Part shown: in pieces, positions 14,341 through 15,730 of the stretch
How positions within the stretch are numbered: the stretch's first letter is position 1
Layout: every line of letters starts with the position of its first letter
NCBI RefSeq assembly: GCF_002414005.1
Contig: NZ_DHYG01000005.1
Location: 1 to 15,730, forward strand
From: Psychrobacter sp. UBA5136
Lineage (GTDB): Bacteria; Pseudomonadota; Gammaproteobacteria; Pseudomonadales; Moraxellaceae
Length of the DNA stretch: 15,730 bases
Reading direction: 5' to 3'
Position numbers and translations under genes: made by a program
The notes under the pieces: model-generated
Told to the model about the DNA's origin: nothing
The model's database searches: none
What the model saw: only the letters and a program-made list of their open reading frames with translations

Positions 14341-14900
14341 GGCTTACGTGCCAACATCGTCGCAAACTGTAATTGCGCGCCATTGTGCATGGTGCCGATG
14401 TCTTCATTGTACTTAACCATCTCCCAGCCTTGATAAGCATCACGCAACTGCCCTTCTTTTAGCGTAAACGGAAAATTAATAGGGCATGGATAAGCAGTCG
14501 TACTCATGGCGCAAACGATGAGATTATAACCACCAGCCAGCGTATGCGCCTGCATATCGGCAATAACAGCGTCAACACGAGCGGGATCGAGAAACATCAA
14601 GGTGACCGTACAGCTGATAAAACCATAATCGGCATCAAGACTGGCGCGATTAATATCGTATACGTAAGCCTTAATGTTTGTCAGCGCTTCTTCTTCAATA
14701 ATACCTTGCAGCATATTTATAGCGCTGGGATTGGCGTCTATCGCCGTCACGTTAAATTCAAGTTGGCTCAGATACAACGCATTGCGCCCATTTGAGCAGC
14801 CCATATCAAGCGCAGTGCACGGTGCAATAATTTGGCAAGCTTCTACAACCTCACTGTGAGCAGGATTCAAGCCGTAGCGGCTATTGAGATCAACGGTCAT
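14334..14900 (-). CDS. tehB: TehB-type SAM-dependent methyltransferase (tellurite resistance family)
   Basis: A 188-residue class I methyltransferase. Motif I ALDMGCSNGRNALYLS is at 30-45, an acidic residue ends strand 2 (AIDAN, 53-57), and motif IV-like CTVTLMFLDP is at 97-106. The blocks GGYNLIVCAMSTTAYPCP (123-140), FPFTLKEGQLRDAYQGWE and MVKYNEDIGTMH are characteristic of TehB, which detoxifies tellurite, and probably selenium compounds, by methylation with S-adenosylmethionine. Length is close to E. coli TehB (197). No tehA exporter gene is next to it. The start follows AGAGG by 6 to 7 bases. It lies 40 bp after the glutathione S-transferase gene, so the two are likely one operon. Confidence 0.88.
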   Translation of the reverse strand: MTVDLNSRYGLNPAHSEVVEACQIIAPCTALDMGCSNGRNALYLSQLEFNVTAIDANPSAINMLQGIIEEEALTNIKAYVYDINRASLDADYGFISCTVTLMFLDPARVDAVIADMQAHTLAGGYNLIVCAMSTTAYPCPINFPFTLKEGQLRDAYQGWEMVKYNEDIGTMHNGAQLQFATMLARKPS

Positions 14901-14940
14901 GGCAACCTCTTATATTTAATTGAGAGATTTTATCATAGCA

Positions 14941-15615
14941 CTAATGACGGTCGATAAAAGCGACAGGAAAAACCACCACGTCATCTTCTGCTTGCCACTT
15001 CTCAAACTTGGTCATCGCTTGCAAAAAAAGCGGATGGTTGAGCCAGTCTTGCAGCCAGCGCTGTAGATTTGGATAAGGCAAACGATAAAAAACATCGCGA
15101 TTCACATGCGCAAATTGACGGATAAACGGCATGATACCGATATCAGCGATGGTTATGCTTTCCCCTAGTAAATAAGGATTTTTAGTCAGCAATTCCTCTA
15201 ACGTTTGTAAAAACACTTCACCCTTTTGTCGATATTCTACTTCGGTCATCTTAAGGTGACGGTCGGCGTATTTATAGCGATCGAGCCAATATTTAAACTC
15301 ATTGTCGTTTTTATCAATCAGCGCATTCGCTTCGTGTAACGTCTCTGCATCACGCAACCCGTGCGGATCTTGCTGCGTAAGTGCCCACATCATTATCTCT
15401 CTACTTTCTTCAATCACCGTGCCATCCGCAAGTTGCAGTACAGGCACCGTACCTTTTGGGCTAATCGCGAGCATTTGCGGCGGTTTGTTTTTTAGCGTTA
15501 TCTCGCGCAGTACCACCTGCAACTCGGCAAATAATATTCCAAGGCGGGCGCGCATGGCATACGGGCAACGACGAAAAGAGTACAAACGGGGATAAGAGAA
15601 AGTCATAGATATCAT
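14941..15615 (-). CDS. Glutathione S-transferase family protein
   Basis: A 224-residue soluble protein. The N-terminal thioredoxin-like domain shows RRCPYAMRARLGI at 15-27 (Cys17 is the likely reactive residue, as in omega/Grx2-like types), the cis-proline in GTVPVL (55-60) and the gamma-glutamyl-binding EES at 69-71. The all-helical C-terminal domain has the N-capping box-like ESITIADIGIMPFIRQ. Its substrate cannot be read from sequence; thiol transfer or dehalogenation-type detoxification are possible. The start at 15615 and an ATG at 15606 are both without a strong ribosome site. Pairing with tehB suggests oxidative or metalloid detoxification. Confidence 0.85.
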   Translation of the reverse strand: MISMTFSYPRLYSFRRCPYAMRARLGILFAELQVVLREITLKNKPPQMLAISPKGTVPVLQLADGTVIEESREIMMWALTQQDPHGLRDAETLHEANALIDKNDNEFKYWLDRYKYADRHLKMTEVEYRQKGEVFLQTLEELLTKNPYLLGESITIADIGIMPFIRQFAHVNRDVFYRLPYPNLQRWLQDWLNHPLFLQAMTKFEKWQAEDDVVVFPVAFIDRH

Positions 15616-15730
15616 CGGTCTTAAATAAAGTGAGTACAGTTAAATGGTTAAAAATGGTAGCGTTCGGCCTTTCATTTCTTTGTCCCTCATGATAACAACG
15701 CCAACACTCACTGAGCTATGCTGAAGAAAC

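Overview
The window looks like a chromosomal segment of a gamma-proteobacterium of the Moraxellaceae, most likely Psychrobacter. The reasons are moderate-to-low GC with AT-rich spacers, AAGGA-type ribosome binding sites and the character of the proteins; this is inference, since no rRNA or marker gene is present. There are fifteen supportable protein genes, no RNA genes, and no recognisable transposase, phage gene or CRISPR array.

Region 1 (1-9968, all on the minus strand) is a seven-gene catabolic locus. In transcription order it holds a LysR-type regulator, a class III aminotransferase, a DUF1338 enzyme (HglS, 2-oxoadipate dioxygenase/decarboxylase), an AmaB-like aminoadipate-semialdehyde dehydrogenase, an NhaC-family transporter, an AmaA-like FAD amine oxidase and an ornithine-cyclodeaminase/mu-crystallin-family enzyme. 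Read together they give lysine or piperideine-2-carboxylate -> L-pipecolate (cyclodeaminase family) -> piperideine-6-carboxylate/aminoadipate semialdehyde (AmaA) -> 2-aminoadipate (AmaB) -> 2-oxoadipate (aminotransferase) -> 2-hydroxyglutarate (HglS). As far as I recall, these functions are split over several loci in Pseudomonas putida; here they sit side by side with a candidate transporter and regulator. A 15-bp T-N11-A site, a perfect palindrome in one copy, lies upstream of both the aminotransferase and the dehydrogenase genes and is the best candidate operator for the LysR protein.

Region 2 (9969-14098) is a stress and envelope gene set on both strands: a KGG-repeat stress protein with an Asn/Gln/Gly-rich head, a small acidic lipoprotein, an MgtC/SapB membrane protein, a CsbD-family protein, a stand-alone CinA C-terminal-domain protein and a DUF421 (YetF-like) membrane protein with a Cys4 tail. 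Region 3 (14099-15730) carries a glutathione S-transferase and a TehB-type methyltransferase, probably co-transcribed.

A structural theme runs through the window: short direct repeats (10 to 25 bp units) recur in spacers and cluster at the 3' ends of genes. They are seen at or over the stop codon of the AmaA-like, HglS, aminotransferase, TehB and lipoprotein genes. There is also a 100-bp element with 20-bp terminal inverted repeats that encloses a (GCAA)9 microsatellite.
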